Shown here piece by piece: positions 63,871 to 64,000 of a stretch of 64,000 nucleotides of DNA. The position numbers and the translations under genes are program-made. The notes beneath the pieces were generated by a model. The model had not been told where the DNA came from. It did not search any database and saw only the letters and a list, made by a program, of their open reading frames with translations. Position 1 is the stretch's first letter; each line of letters opens with the position of its first letter. The stretch is taken from positions 13,308,716-13,372,715 of the forward strand of contig OZ026842.1 of the NCBI GenBank assembly GCA_964023205.1, in the 5' to 3' direction. The DNA is from Lutraria lutraria (lineage: Eukaryota > Mollusca > Bivalvia > Venerida > Mactridae).

Positions 63871-64000
63871 GTTTACTTGAATTCCTTACTGAACATTGCA
63901 ATAAAGGATATAGTACTCTAAATACTGCATGTGGTGCTCTTTCATCTATGGGAATACAACTGAATTCTTTCCCAGCCGGTTCTCATCATACGGTGGTGAG
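63871..64000. other. Sequence after the satellite
   Basis: Non-repeat sequence to the window end. No gene recognised. Confidence 0.3.

Overview
The window is AT-rich animal nuclear DNA. It has long introns, GT-AG splice junctions, several tRNA-derived SINE copies, many short inverted-repeat transposons, decayed LINE and LTR-retrotransposon pieces, and large satellite arrays. Protein similarity and repeat style (families starting TATGCCCC, SINE tails ending in GGCGTAAAACCC/AACAAACAA) suggest a mollusc, most likely a bivalve. That assignment is inference from recall; no database search was possible.

Three protein genes are well supported. (1) Positions 1165-18224, plus strand: the 3' half of CASK, the membrane-associated guanylate kinase scaffold. 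It covers the last PDZ strand, SH3, HOOK and guanylate-kinase-like domain through the stop codon. Two alternative copies of one GUK exon lie 3.5 kb apart. (2) Positions 26268-30000, minus strand: a four-coding-exon TNF-superfamily ligand (TNF-A). (3) Positions 37231-50255, minus strand: a paralogous TNF ligand (TNF-B) with the same four-exon layout and phases. Both TNF proteins are type II membrane proteins with very long cytosolic N-termini (about 326 and 287 residues), a similar membrane segment, a Cys-rich stalk and a C-terminal TNF homology domain. CASK and TNF-A converge tail to tail.

Layout: 1-18.5 kb is CASK exons and repeat-laden introns. 18.5-26 kb is AT-rich intergenic DNA with a large foldback interrupted by a MITE. 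26-30 kb is TNF-A. 30-37 kb is a repeat-rich spacer with a decayed Ty3/gypsy-like fragment, several MITEs, a 55-bp tandem array and a LINE fragment. 37-50 kb is TNF-B. 50-61 kb is intergenic, with a 64-bp array, a 2.3-kb array of a 28-bp unit and another LINE fragment. 61.3-63.9 kb is a nested satellite (about 186 bp x 3 = 557 bp, alternating as 1113-bp dimers).

The most interesting items are the duplicated CASK GUK exon, the TNF pair with a conserved C-x2-C...CC stalk and long cytosolic tails, two tiny palindromes (32 and 42 bp) each flanked by perfect 7-bp direct repeats, and the 55-bp array whose reading frame is kept open by a TAG-to-TTG change in every third unit.
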